Below, in pieces: positions 1 to 10,956 of a stretch of 64,000 nucleotides of DNA (position 1 is the stretch's first letter; every line of letters begins with the position of its first letter). A program made the position numbers and the translations under genes. Under the pieces are notes generated by a model. It ran no database searches, was not told where the DNA came from, and worked only from the letters and a program-made list of their open reading frames with translations. This stretch comes from Siphonodentalium dalli (Eukaryota; Mollusca; Scaphopoda; Gadilida; Siphonodentaliidae). The stretch is from assembly GCA_032622095.1 (NCBI GenBank), contig CP136067.1:93426707-93490706 (forward strand), in the 5' to 3' direction.

Positions 1-480
1 GTAGTTCTATGTCAAGCTCGACATTATTACATATGTTCGGACTTTGGAAAGCTTCTTGGACATAGACTAGCTATCTTTGCTGCTTTTCTGACCCACATTT
101 AGTGAAACCATGCATTGTCAAGGCCAGCTGATGAGATTATATACTGTATTCCGACTAGTCGACTGTGGAAGTTAGAGTCGATTTTCTGACAAACCAAAGT
201 CGACGATTATTTGTCGACTAATCGTTTGAACACTAATTGTGCTGATATTTCTTATGCCCAGATCCCTTCATGAAAGGGTCAAGTTTCAATCCCATATATT
301 CTCACGTACCTCAATGGGGTTGAGTCACCCCCTGTATTATTTGTTTACAATTAACATTTACTCAGTTGCAAAAATGTCTTTCTGAATCTTAAGTTGACAG
401 CAAATCTATCTATTTATGTTTAGCCAATTATACATCAGTATCATAAGATATTCCGCAATCAGTGTTTAGTACTTTAAATA
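1..480. other. Intergenic or upstream-intron DNA, no gene seen
   Basis: AT-rich sequence with short stop-interrupted frames. I see no MAM exon, RNA gene or complete repeat here. The A exon of the first MAM domain is expected somewhere upstream of 4101 but was not recognised in this stretch. Confidence 0.5.
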
Positions 481-1097
481 TAGCATAGATATGGACTATT
501 GCAATGCACTGTTGTTCCGAGCCCCAGACTACCAGCTTCGGCGAATACAGCGTCTGCAAGACTGTGCTGCAAGAATCGTGTTTAGGTTGAAGAAAGGCAA
601 TAGTCCAACCACCATGAGATCACAACTACATTGGCTGCCTATTCAGGATAGAATTTCTTTCAAAATTGCAACATTCGGATATAAACGTTTACAAAATTCA
701 GAAACCGCCCCTACTTACATGAAAGAGCTCATTTCTCCTTATGTGCCAACAAGAAATGTTCGATCGAAGGATGCAGGCCCACTAACACCAAAAGGCGCCA
801 ACCTGAGAACTGTTGGAGATCGCGCATTTTGTGTTTCATGTCCGTTCACCTGGAATTCCTTACCACAACCCATCAGAGAATCGCCATCATTCGGAGAATT
901 CAAATCAACACTGAAAACATATTTGTTCGAGCGGAGGTATCGAGACATTTTGAACCTTCAACGATGACATTCTGTACATTCTGTATATATCACTGCATTT
1001 TCTCTCTATATATTTGAACCAAATCATGTTAAGCGCCTAGGGCCCATCATCATGGGGATAGGCGCTATACAAGAACAATTATTATTATTATTATTAT
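481..1097 (+). mobile_element. 5'-truncated CR1/L2-type non-LTR retrotransposon
   Basis: The open frame at 491-967 encodes the C-terminal end of a LINE reverse-transcriptase ORF. It starts at MDYCNALL and continues with RRIQRLQDCAARIV, LHWLPIQDRISFKI, SPYVPTRNVRS, TWNSLPQPIRES and FKSTLKTYLFERRY, in the order usual for CR1/L2/jockey-group ORF2 proteins. The catalytic RT core and the endonuclease are missing, so the copy is dead on arrival. The short 3' UTR ends in GGCGCTATACAAGAA followed by an ATT microsatellite, the typical 3' tail of these elements. The stop is at 965-967. Superfamily assignment is from motif memory; the exact clade is uncertain. Confidence 0.85.
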
Positions 1098-1379
1098 ATG
1101 AACACAAACATGTGATGAAATCAATAGAAATCGCGTGGAATTATTGTTTGTGTTTTGAGTTTGCACTCTCACATCGTGCATACAATTCAACCTATGATTG
1201 GTATGATCGCTTTGTTTATGAAGTTTGCTGTCATATCTATGGGGAATTCCCAGGTTTTCGAACAGAATGCAGAATATCCCAGCCTCGTATAAACAGAGAC
1301 ACGTTGAATGTGTTATAAATTATAAAAGTAGTTTTTTCCGTGATAATGAAGAGTTATATCACGGATCAATTTTGGAGCA

Positions 1380-1816
1380 TGGTATAATATATGACCCGCC
1401 ATATCAAATCCAGTCGTAAGTCGGGATTTTTTTACCCTGTGTCGCCTCGCATATATAAGAGAATGCATTGGCCTAACAATTTTTTATCATTTTTTTTTAA
1501 TAAATGTTTCTTAAAATTTTAGGACATAAAATAAAAAACATCCATTACCCTGCAGGGAGCCCCACACATATATAGAAGCATATAGAAGAGTGTCGCCTGC
1601 TCATGTTTGTCTGGGGCTCTGTATGGGTGAAATTATAAAATTGTTAAAGAACAAATTATTAAAATTGTAAAAAATTGTTAGGCCAATGCATTCTCTTATA
1701 TATGCGAGGCGACCTATGGTCGACTCGCATATATCAGAGAATGCATTGGCACAGGGTAAAAAAATCCCGACTTACGACTGGATTTGAAATGGCGGGTATA
1801 ATATATTGTCCATATC
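1380..1816. mobile_element. Non-autonomous element with inverted ends and hairpin core
   Basis: The ends are inverted copies of each other: 'CCAGTCGTAAGTCGGGATTT' near 1409 and its complement near 1766. Inside are a partial and a complete copy of the palindromic TATATATGCGAG core that recurs through the window (1447-1477 and 1680-1755), plus a segment with GGGAGCCCCACACATA. No open frame for a transposase. A second copy of its right end lies at 3273-3370. Confidence 0.6.
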
Positions 1817-1817
1817 G

Positions 1818-1997
1818 TACAGTAATGCTCTAATTAATCGACATCTTAACCACAGCAGAATTATGGGTAACTTTTGAGGATTTAGTCGGCGAGAGCTTTC
1901 CGATGAATGGCAACAAGCCATATTTCCGACTAAATCCTGAAAAGTTAACCATAATTCTGCTGTGGTTAAGAGGTCGATTAATTAGAGCATTACTGTA
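1818..1997. mobile_element. Palindromic MITE with TA duplication (CAGTAATGC family)
   Basis: Near-complete inverted repeat that begins TA-CAGTAATGC and ends GCATTACTG-TA. The TA on both sides fits Tc1/mariner-type target duplication. The arms include 'CTTAACCACAGCAGAATTAT' and its complement. The centre is shortened compared with other copies. No coding capacity. Confidence 0.8.
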
Positions 1998-3170
1998 TGA
2001 AGACATACATACATCAATGTTTCATGCTGCTAAGACTAACTTTCAGTCCCAGCAACATAACAAATGATAGGAAAATTTATCATATGGCGTCCATTTTGGA
2101 TTTTGTCGGCCATTTTGAAATAACAGTCATCCTTTTTGTGGTCAATTTATTACTTGTTTTCATTAATTCATCAAATGATAGGACAATTGACCATATGGCG
2201 TCAGTTTTGGATTTTGGCTGCCATTTTGAAATAACATTCATCCTCAGTTTTTTTTCAGTTCATCATCTAATAACAATTTAGCCATACAACATCAATGTTT
2301 CACTCTGATAAGACTGACTTCCAGTCGCAACAACATTTCACAGGATTGAAAAAAATTGGCCATATGGCGGCCATTTTTTACTTTGGTGGCCATTTTGAAA
2401 TAACATCAATCCTTAATGTGGTCAATTTATTAGTTATTTTATTATATTATCATTTATGAAAAATTAAAACATACATACATCAATGTTTCATGCCGCTAAG
2501 ACTAACATTCAGTCCCAGCAACATAACAAATGATAGGAAAATTTATCATATGGCGTCCATTTTGGATTTTGTCGGCCATTTTGAAATAACATTCATCCTT
2601 TTTGTGGTCAATTTATTACTTGTTTTCATTAATTCATCATCTAAGAACTATTAATACATACTTACATCAATGTTTCATGTTGCTAATACTAATTTCAGTT
2701 GCAGAAACATTACATATGATTGAAAAATTGACCATATGGTTGCCATTTTGTATTTTGGTGGCCATTTTGAAATAACATCCAACCTTAATTTGGTCAAGTT
2801 ATTAGTTATTTTATTAACTGATCATTTAAGAACAATTAATACATACATACATAAATGTTTTATGCTGATAAGACTAACTTTCAGTCCCAGCAACATTACA
2901 CATGATAGGAAAATTGGTCTTATGGCGGCCATTTTGGATTTTGGTGGCCATTTTGGATCAAAATCATCATCAATATGGTTGGTTTGTTAGTGTTTTTATC
3001 AAGACATCACCTGACAACAGTTTGGTCATGCATATACCAAGGTTTCATGGTGATAAAACTAAACTTCAAGACCATCAATGCGACACATGATAAGAAAATT
3101 GGCATTTTGGCGGCCATTTTGGATTTTGGCGGCCATCTTGGATTCAAGGACATTTTCAAGGTGGCCCATT
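1998..3170. repeat. Degenerate tandem repeat (GGCCATTTTG units)
   Basis: About six diverged copies of a unit of roughly 150-290 bp. Each carries an 'ATACATCAATGTTTCATG' start, a 'CAGTCCCAGCAACAT' middle and one or two GGCCATTTTG motifs. Copies begin near 1999, 2289, 2466, 2652, 2838 and 3023. Short frames in it (for example 1997-2281 and 2736-2990) look like by-products of the repeat, not genes. Confidence 0.7.
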
Positions 3171-3272
3171 TTTTTATTTTGAATTGTAATGATCATTCTA
3201 TGCAAAAACGTTCTCAAAAGTTTGACACTAAAATTTTTTAGATTTTCTCTGGCATGCACCTGTCTACTATGG

Positions 3273-3371
3273 TCGACTCGCATATATCAGAGAATGCATT
3301 GGCACAGGGTAAAAAAATCCCGACTTACGACTGGATTTGAAATGGCGGGTATAATATATTGTCCATATCGT
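3273..3371. repeat. Right-end fragment of the 1380-1816 element
   Basis: Matches the right end at 1717-1814 almost base for base: the half hairpin with 'GACTCGCATATATCAGAGAA', then CACAGGGTAAAAAAATCCCG, up to TCCATATCG. The left half is absent. Confidence 0.7.
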
Positions 3372-3955
3372 CGGTGGGCTTCTAAAAGGTCGTACCTGCC
3401 ATTTTGGCACAAAACTTTTTATTGCATTTTCGGAATCCAAGTGTTTGATTTACATAAGATCCTCAGATAACTTGTCGATATTTCAAGTATAAATGCCATT
3501 TTGTTTATGTTTTTCATGGCAGTTCGTGTTCTAAAATGTCGTATTTGGATTAAAACTCCCCACGAAATTATTTTTTTAATTCTGAAATGTTGTACTTTTT
3601 TTTTCGAAACCGTTCCTGATGGGATAATTCTAATAATTATACTGAGTGATCAAGGCTAACGGAGCCGTGGAAATCATCAAAACTAAACAAAACTAGTATA
3701 GACAAGATTTCTATTTTTCTCTTCTATCTAAATGTCATATAACAGTTATAATAACACCATCAAATCATGTTTTCTCATCATCTAGAAGCTAAATGAATAT
3801 GGAAGTGTATCTATTATAATACCCGGTAACCGTGATATAAAGTGTTATTGTGCAAAGTTATTGGCAGATGCCATTTCTGGTTCCAGAGATAAATATTTGT
3901 TTGTGTCTCCTGAACATTTGATATTCCTGAGGTACGACATTTTAGAAGCCCACCG
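3372..3955. mobile_element. Element with inverted ends CGGTGGGCTTCTAAAA
   Basis: Left end CGGTGGGCTTCTAAAAGGTC and right end ACATTTTAGAAGCCCACCG are imperfect inverted repeats of about 25 bases enclosing 584 bp. The interior has no open frame of note. A clear target duplication is not visible, so the superfamily is not assigned. Confidence 0.55.
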
Positions 3956-4100
3956 TTGACATGCCATCTGTAGTTCTTGACCACGCAAATGATTCCTTGC
4001 TGACTATCACAACATTTCGCACAGACCGCAGATGCCACTCGCACTGACCTCATTCTGCAAATGTCAGGCACACTATATCCATGCTTAATCCCTCTTCCAG

Positions 4101-4354
4101 GTCACTACATGTATTTGGAAGCCTCGGGACGGAGTAACAACCAGAAAGCTCGGCTTATATCTGTGCAGCAGAATGGACGCACAACACAGTGTCTCAAGTT
4201 CTACTACAACATGTACGGCACGAATATCAACAAGCTGAACGTGTACGTAAACACATCACATGGTCTGGGCCAACCTATATGGACAGAAAGCGGCAATCAG
4301 GGTCAAGGCTGGCTTGTTGCCGAGGCAACAATAAGTTCTTCTTCTTCGTTCAAT
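4101..4354 (+). CDS. MAM domain 0, exon B
   Basis: Acceptor cttccag/GT, donor AAT/gtgagt; phase 1 in, phase 0 out. It encodes the middle of a MAM domain: (G)HYMYLEASGR, KARLIS, third Cys in TQCLKFYYNMYG, NKLNVYV, PIWTESGNQGQGW and VAEATI. The five-Ser run before the donor replaces the usual loop. Its matching A exon was not found upstream, so this domain is N-terminally incomplete here. The frame continues upstream of the acceptor as intron only. Confidence 0.92.
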
Positions 4355-4480
4355 GTGAGTATACAGAGTTGATTAATGATACTATGTTGCCAGTTATTAA
4401 ATTCTTGTGAGTAAAAGCTACAAATGTTCAGATTAATTTAGCTGCACCTAGATCTATTTGGGATTGATTGCTAATTAACT

Positions 4481-4742
4481 TTAACCCTTTCATGACTGAG
4501 CTGTGCTGGTGCAGCATTAAAGACCCTGTGCCAGTGCTTTCTCTTATATGTGTGAGTCTCCCATAGGGAGCCTCACATATGTAAAAGAATACACTGGCTC
4601 ACAAGATCAAGGTAAATGTTGTTAGGCCAATGAATTCTCATATATATGCAAGGCTTCCTATGGGAGACTCGCATATATAAGAGAATGCATTGTCACAGGG
4701 TTTTCGCAAAATTTTATGAAGCTCCAGTCATGAAAGGGTTAA
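4481..4742. mobile_element. TTAA-flanked MITE (CCCTTTCATGA ends)
   Basis: TTAA-CCCTTTCATGACTG at the left and CAGTCATGAAAGGG-TTAA at the right give inverted ends and TTAA on both sides, as in piggyBac-type insertions. The interior carries two imperfect hairpins built from the TATATATG(C/T)GAG core. No coding capacity. It lies in the intron after 4354. Confidence 0.75.
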
Positions 4743-4851
4743 TAAATGCTTTTCAGTGTTAAAACAAATAGTGAATTTCATATTTGGCTAATCGGCAGGC
4801 CCTGGTTCATTAATAGTCAACTAGTCCACACCATTCATCTATAATGCAGTA

Positions 4852-5066
4852 TACCGTAATGCCGTAAATAATCGACTCCTTAACTACAGCACAATTATGG
4901 GTAATTTTTCAGGATTTAGTTGGAAATATGGCTTGTTGCCATTCATCGGAAAGCTCTCACAGAGCTTTCCGATGAATGGCAACAAACCATATTTCATACT
5001 AAATACTGAAAAATTACCCATAATTCTGCTGTGGTTAAGGAGTCGATTATTTACGGCAATACTGTA
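4852..5066. mobile_element. Palindromic MITE (CAGTAATGC family), diverged ends
   Basis: Full-length palindrome of about 215 bp. Both arms carry the 'GGAAATATGGCTTGTTGCCA'-type segment or its complement. The outer left end is mutated to ACCGTAATGCC; the right end reads GGCAATACTG-TA. Confidence 0.75.
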
Positions 5067-5559
5067 GACCAGAATTGCCACCCATAATTCTCCATGTAAA
5101 CTTTTGAATCATCGAGCACTAGCTGGTTGTACCATGCTTGACAGTGAATCTGCACAGCTGTTTGTTGTCATGAACTTATATAAAAAAGGTGCACTTTAAC
5201 ATGTTGACTGCGGACTCCCATTCATTTTCATGCAAAAAGTACGAGACAACTCATAGTCGGCAGCACAACAGCAATTGTTATTATGTATTTCACCCAGTTT
5301 CATTGAATGCATACAAGCAAAATTAATTATATATCACTCCCGTATGGAGCCTCACATGGACCTAAGCAGACGACATTCATCAGCGCATTGCTCATTCTCT
5401 CTGGGGCTCCATAAAGGGTTAAATCATATTTGAGGACTTTTAGGGCCATGTTTCATCACTCTGCATTTTTCTTGGTAAAAAGAACTAAATTTGTATCATA
5501 ATCTTGTACGCCCGTTTAAAAAATGGTTGTATTATGCAAACAGTCTGTACATCTGTCAT

Positions 5560-5890
5560 TCTCAAGTTTGGATTATTTTATTAATAAAAAAGTTGGTGTG
5601 TGTTTTTGTCAGACAAATATGCAGGCAAAGTTTGAATATGGATTCCGTCCAATTATTTTTGCTTGAGTTACAACCCTTTTTCGACTTTGAATTTACCAGA
5701 TTTCATAACATTTTGGTTTTCGAACGATAACTCCAATTTGGATTATTTTATCAGAACTAAAGTTTGTTTGTGTATTTCTCAGCCGAAAAAACAGGCCAAG
5801 TTCAAATACAGGTTTAGTCCAATTATTTTTACATGAGTTATGGCCTTTTTTCGACATAGTATTCCCCCGATTTTATAACATTTTATAAGT
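5560..5890. repeat. Two direct copies of a ~165-bp segment
   Basis: TTTGGATTATTTTAT starts one copy near 5569 and another near 5737. Both continue through GTCCAATTATTTTT and end in ATAACATTTT. They are diverged direct repeats inside the intron; the 5491-5730 frame is part of the first copy. Confidence 0.6.
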
Positions 5891-6039
5891 AACTATAGCT
5901 GAAACAGGCTCCCTATTGGAGACTTTATTCAGAATTGAAGGGGCCTCCAGCTCCTGCACAAAGGAACCCCTTTGTGCATTAGTGGCCTGTCACATTGTGG
6001 CCCCTGTGTGGGCATTGTGCACATTTTTATCTTAGACAA

Positions 6040-6215
6040 AACCTTTATTCAGCGGCAGCCCCTTTCAAAATTTTGAAAAACTAACATTGTTATAACCAGC
6101 TCAGCCAGGGTACCCCGAGTCACCACACTAAATTTGGTTGAAATCGGTCTAGGGGTCTTGGAGAAAATCAAAAAGACAGATCCTACTCTGTTATATATAC
6201 AGATTAATGGGCACA
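6040..6215. repeat. Dispersed repeat, 'TACCCCGAGTCACCACAC' family
   Basis: Shares 'GTACCCCGAGTCACCACAC', 'GGGGTCTTGGAGAAAA', GACAGA and a TATATA-rich tail with 45070-45340, so this is a dispersed transposon fragment. It resembles the 3' end of a non-LTR element, which is an inference. Confidence 0.5.
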
Positions 6216-6380
6216 TATAGCCACACCCCACCAATGCTCTTGTTAAAAGAAGCTATTATGAAAAAAATTATATTGTACATGGTATTCCGGATAAAATATT
6301 ATCTTCAGGATGTTGTATATTTCGACATTTCTCATATTGTATGTAATTTCACTCATGAAAATATTTTATCTACATCACAG

Positions 6381-6471
6381 GTGGTATTTGAAGGTTGGAG
6401 GGGTAATAGTTTCCGTGGCGACATTGCTATTGATGATATTACTATTCTTAGTGGAGCCTGCGCTAAACCAG
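6381..6471 (+). CDS. MAM domain 0, exon C
   Basis: Acceptor catcacag/GTG, donor g/gtaagt; phase 0-1. Encodes [19 protein letters not shown] then [12 protein letters not shown], the last beta-strands and the fourth Cys of the domain. The Trp in EGWRG replaces the more common Val. The exon is immediately followed by a segmentally duplicated intron (6517-8790). Confidence 0.93.
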
Positions 6472-6671
6472 GTAAGTGTAACTCATTCTGTAAATTGATT
6501 GGTCCTAACTTCCTTAAAATTCATACATTGCTCAGTCGGTAAGCACATGAGGCTAACATCATCATCTATCCAACAATGTCGAAACTGTTTCGATTTCCGT
6601 GCAAACTATAAATGAATGGTAAACTAGCTGGCTCGTGTATCTGGGAAAATTTGTCGGTTTCTTAGGCCACA

Positions 6672-6939
6672 ATAACCCTTCCATGACGGTAGCTTCCGGA
6701 AATTTTGTGAAAACCCTGTGCCAATGCATTCTGTTATATATACAGGTCTCCCATTGTGAGCCTCGCATATATATAAGATAATACCTTGGCCTAACAATAT
6801 TTACCTTGACCTTGTAAGCCAGTGCATTCTCTTATATATGTGAGGTTCCCTTTGGAAGACTCGCATATAAAAGAATGCGCATGCATGGAACAGAATATTT
6901 AATGATGCACCAGCACAACTCCTATCATGACAGCGTTAA
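6672..6939. mobile_element. TTAA-type MITE, degraded left flank
   Basis: CCCTTCCATGACGG... at the left follows ATAA (a mutated TTAA). The right end is CTCCTATCATGACAGCG-TTAA. The core holds two TATATATG hairpins. Confidence 0.6.
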
Positions 6940-7088
6940 CATGGAATAATTACACCCACTTAAAATTGTGAATTAATTAAACAAAATGGCTTGTGTGAAT
7001 ATGGCAGGGTCGCAGAAATGATTTAAAGTGTGAAATTTTTTGGTAAAAAGATTTATCAGCTGGATTTCGAAATTGAACGTCTGATAAC

Positions 7089-7208
7089 TTAACCCTCTTT
7101 ATGAAATACTCAGTCATGTAAGCCAGTGCATTCTCTTATATATGTGAGGCTCCCCATTATATGAGAGAATGCACTGGCACAGGATCTTCAATGCTGCACC
7201 AGGGTTAA
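7089..7208. mobile_element. Short TTAA-type MITE
   Basis: A 120-bp derivative: TTAA-CCCTCTTTATGA... to ...GCACCAGGG-TTAA around one shortened hairpin. Same family as 4481-4742 with an internal deletion. Confidence 0.55.
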
Positions 7209-7790
7209 AATGCATACATTGCTCAGTAGGTAAAGTTCATAGTCAGGGTTTCCGCTAGGGGTCGGGGGAATGGGGCCGGTAGCTGCTATTAGGGGAAATC
7301 CAGTAAATAATTTCAATGTTGGGACACCGATTTATCTACATTTACTTTCACCATATAGGTATATAATCTAGAAGTGTAAGATATTGTAATTGGCAGATAA
7401 TTTTACTTGCATAATTTTTTTACCAAAGTTGTCTAGCTATCAAATCCTCAAACTTCAAAAGCAATAGAAATTTATTGTGATCATAAAAACATTACAATGG
7501 TCTTTAAATAAATAATCTGCAGACTCTATATGTGTATACCCATTAAAACGATCAGAACTTATTTTATGGATGCTTAACAACTGGAAATTTCGGAAGATAC
7601 AATCGCAAAGACCATCAATAATGCTTTAATTTTAACACACCGGTAACCTATGCCAGTATAGCAGAAACCCTGTCATAGTGCATGAGTCCAACATCACCAT
7701 CTGTCCAACAATGTCAAAACTGTTTCCGTGGGAACCATAAATGGATGGTAACCGGGTTGCATCTGGGAAAATTTGTCAGTTCCTTAGACC

Positions 7791-8230
7791 ACATATAACA
7801 CCTCCATGTCTGGAGCTTCCTGAAATTTTGCGAATACCCTGTGCCAGTTCATTCTCTTATATATAGGGAGCCTCACATATATAAGAGAATGTATTGGCTT
7901 ACAATGTCAAGGCAAATATTTTTAGGCCAATGTAGTCTCATATAAGATAATACATTGGCCTAGCAATATTTGCCTTGACCTTATAAGCCAGTGCATTCTC
8001 TTATATATGTGAGTCTCCCATATATAAGAGAATGCACTGACTTACACGGTCAAGGTAAATATTGTTAGGCCAATGTATTCTCTTATAAGATAATACATTG
8101 GCCTAACAATATTTGCCAATACATTCTCTTTTATATGTGAGGCTACCTATGGGAGACTCGCATATATAAGAGAATGCACTGGCACAGGATCTTTAATGCT
8201 GCATCAGCGCAGCTCCCATATTGAATAGGT
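7791..8230. repeat. Cluster of TATATATG hairpin cores
   Basis: Several alternating arms ('CATTCTCTTATATATG' and complement) joined by GGCCTAACAATATTTACC spacers. It looks like one degraded TTAA-type MITE with extra core copies (7840, 7925, 7985, 8060, 8120); its outer ends are no longer clear. Confidence 0.55.
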
Positions 8231-8237
8231 TATTTAA

Positions 8238-8633
8238 TTAACCCTTTACCCAACAAACTGGCCAAAACCGGCCAAATAAAGCTTCAACAGCCTAAAATAT
8301 CTTCGGTCTGTCTCAATAGAACCATACAAATATGGATATCATTGGAACCGGCTCCTTGACCACATTGTGATAGTTACAGTTATGCCCTGTGCCAATGCAT
8401 TCTCTTATATATGCGAGTCGACCATAGGTCGCCTCGCATATATAAGAGAAATTAGCCTAAAAAAATCTTTTTTTAACACTTTTTACCATTTTTTCTTACA
8501 TTCTTTAACAATTTTATAATTTTTAATGTGTTAAGCCAATGCATTCTCTTATATATGCGAGGCGACCTATGGTCGACTCGCATATATAAGAGAATGCATT
8601 GGCAAAGGGCCCTTCTGTTGGGTAAAGGGTTAA
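8238..8633. mobile_element. TTAA-flanked MITE (CCCTTTACCCAACA family)
   Basis: TTAA-CCCTTTACCCAACAAACT... to ...TGTTGGGTAAAGGG-TTAA. One side carries GGCCAAAACCGGCC and a segment with ACCATACAAATATGG. The other holds two hairpin cores (8390-8455 and 8530-8605) around an AT-rich spacer. Nearly identical elements lie at 9784-10183 (inverted) and 52190-52572. Confidence 0.8.
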
Positions 8634-8948
8634 ACAAAACGGATGGTGTGGATATGGCAGGGACTATGGAATTGATTTAATGTTTTTTTTAATTTGTTGG
8701 CAAAAAGATTAGTCAGCCGGCAACTGGAGTGGCTACTGGGATCATCTCAAAATTGAACGTCTGATAACTTAATCTTTTCTTTACAAAATATTCACTGACT
8801 TGTTCAGATAATAAGTTCAACAAATGACCAACGTCTGCTTATATATTTCTAAACATCCCTACAGATGAGTAATAGACCAGTCCGATGTATAAATTTTATA
8901 ACTGAATGGGAGAATCCATCTAGTAAAGGAAGGATTAATCTATTTCAG

Positions 8949-9089
8949 GGAGTTGTAACTTCGAGACTAATCTGTGCACCTGGGCTAATGTTCATCAAGG
9001 CGACAACTTTGATTGGTTGAGAAAGAAAGCTGGAATCCACACACTAGGTGGCGCCCCTGGAACAGATCACTCTCTGGGCTCTGGCAATG
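8949..9089 (+). CDS. MAM domain 1, exon A
   Basis: Acceptor tatttcag/GG, donor g/gtaagt; phase 1-1. Encodes (G)SCNFETNLCTWANVHQGDNF, DWLRKKAG and TDHSLGSGNG: first two cysteines of the domain, the FDW core and the calcium-site-like DH motif. 141 bases, the usual length for this exon class. It is too short to stand out as an open frame and was found from splice sites and motif. Confidence 0.9.
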
Positions 9090-9321
9090 GTAAGTATAGC
9101 ATATCTGGGCGATACAAATTAACTCATTTAGCTGACACAGAGGTCCATGTCTAGTATGAGATTTTAGATCCCTACGCTATCCGACTGGATAATGGGATCC
9201 CATGAATTTTTTTTTTCAATTCCGTAATTTTTCTGTTCGTATTTTCTACAAATTTCACGATTTCTGAACATGTAAATACAAAGATATGACATTTATATAT
9301 TATATTCTGTCTGTCTTTTTG

Positions 9322-9645
9322 CAGATTGAGGTCTGCAGATGGTGAATTTAGAGACGCTATCCTGCACTGTGGGCTAGCATCACCAAATTCACCCTCTAGG
9401 AACCTCATTCTGCTGAGGCCTCAACTGCAATGGTCAACCTAGGATCTGGTTTACATTCCCAAGTTGAAGTTCACCCATTGGTCAACTCTGTTATGCACTT
9501 TATCTTTACCTAAGTAGAATGAGGTCCCTATAAAGAGGTGAATTGGGTGAAGCTAGCGTGCATGATGTACTGGGTAGCATAACTCAATTCACCCTTTGGG
9601 GACCCCATTGTGCAAATGACAGACAACTACTTCAGGGCTTGAACA
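9322..9645. mobile_element. Foldback repeat, 'GAATGAGGTCCCCAGAGGGT' family
   Basis: Two opposed hairpin pairs: GCAGATTGAGGTCTGCAGA... with its complement ...CCTCATTCTGC at 9400, and a second pair at 9518-9627. The ends finish in ATGACAGACA..., GGGCTTG. Diverged copy of the complete element at 41452-41695. Confidence 0.6.
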
Positions 9646-9783
9646 AACTTTACCAGTTTTGGTTCTTGGGTTCTGTTCAAGCACACATTTTGTTATGCCA
9701 CATTCATTTTGAAGGGTGCATGTTTTGTCAATAGTCATGGTGGAAATAGCCCTTTTATGAACCGAGTTGCGATGATGCATATA

Positions 9784-10183
9784 TTAACCCTTTACCCAAC
9801 AGAAGGGCCCTGTGCCAATGCATTCTCTTATATATGCGAGTCGACCATAGCTCTGCTCGCATATATAAGAGAATGCATTGGCTTAACACATTAAAAATTA
9901 TAAAATTGTTAAAGAATGTAAGAAAAAATGGTAAAAAGTGTTAAAAAAAGATTTTTTTTAGGCCAATGCATTCTCTTATATATGCGAGGCGACCTATGGT
10001 CGACTCGCATATATAAGAGAATGCATTGGCACAGGGCATAACTGTAACTATCACAATGTGGTCAAGGAGCCGGTTCCAATGATATCCATATGTGTATGGT
10101 TCTATTGAGACAGACCGAAGATATTTTAGGCTGTTGAAGCTTTATTTGGCCGGTTTTGGCCGGTTTGTTGGGTAAAGGGTTAA
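9784..10183. mobile_element. TTAA-flanked MITE (CCCTTTACCCAACA family)
   Basis: TTAA-CCCTTTACCCAACAGAAG... to ...GGCCGGTTTGTTGGGTAAAGGG-TTAA, 400 bp, opposite in orientation to 8238-8633. Two complete palindromic cores lie at 9805-9885 and 9960-10035. Both TTAA flanks are intact. Confidence 0.85.
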
Positions 10184-10423
10184 GAGAAGGTTCATGATGG
10201 TAGCCACGCTGGTGCAGCATTAACGATCATGTGCCAGTGAATTCTCTTATATATGGGAGTCTCCCACAGGAGCCTCTCAAATATAAGAGAATGCACTGGC
10301 TTATAAGGTCAAGGTAAATATTGTTAGGTCAATTTCTTCTCTTTATATATATATGAGGCTTCCTAATACATCGGTACATGGTTTTCACAAAATTTCAGGA
10401 AGCTCCAGTCATGGTAGGGTTAA
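10180..10423. mobile_element. TTAA-type MITE abutting the previous one
   Basis: Shares the TTAA at 10180-10183. The left end is mutated (GAGAAGGTTCATGATGG); the right end CCAGTCATGGTAGGG-TTAA is clear. Internal hairpin arms at 10230-10290 and 10330-10375. Two elements using the same or adjacent TTAA site. Confidence 0.55.
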
Positions 10424-10528
10424 GGCTAATATAAAATAAAAGCTTGATTTACATCCCCCGACCTATATTTAGTCCCCACTCAATTTTTTTTAATTGGATA
10501 TCTTTAATGTAAACATGTTTCCCATGCC

Positions 10529-10956
10529 TTAACCCTTTGAGTGCCAGGGGCCGATCTCATCGGCCCTAAACCTACAAAATAAGTCTGTTAAAGAATATAA
10601 GAATAAATTATTAAAATTGTAAAAAATTGTAAAAAAAAAAAAAAAAAAAATTGTATGAATAACCCTGCAGGGAGCCCCACACATACATGGAAGCATATAG
10701 AAGAGTGTCGTCTGCTCATGTTTGTCTGGGGCTCTGTATGGGTGAAATTATAAAATTGCTAAAGAATATATAAAAAATAATTATTAAAATTGTAAATAAT
10801 TGTAAAAAATAATACCAAATGATAAAAAGTTGTTAGACCAATGCATTCTCTTTTATATGTGAGGCGACCTATGGTCGACTTGCATATATAAGAGAATGCA
10901 TTGGCACAGGGTATATGGGTTGATACAAAAATCGGCCCTGGCACTCAAAGGGTTAA
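10529..10956. mobile_element. TTAA-flanked MITE (CCCTTTGAGTGCCAGG family)
   Basis: TTAA-CCCTTTGAGTGCCAGGGGCC at the left and CCTGGCACTCAAAGGG-TTAA at the right. It contains GATCTCATCGGCCC, a poly-A run (10629-10650), the GGGAGCCCCACACATA segment also seen at 1557, and one palindromic core. Intact TTAA on both sides. Confidence 0.85.

Larger units (their letters stand above)
6517..8790. repeat. Intronic segmental duplication, two unequal copies
   Basis: Two copies share the same order of landmarks: ATACATTGCTCAGT (6524, 7209), CCAACAATGTC (6571, 7705), ATCTGGGAAAATTTGTC (6640, 7770), then the MITE cluster, then ATATGGCAGGG (7002, 8655) and ATTGAACGTCTGATAACTTAA (7071, 8751). The second copy is longer because of extra insertions, including the TTAA MITE at 8238-8633. 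Confidence 0.65.
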
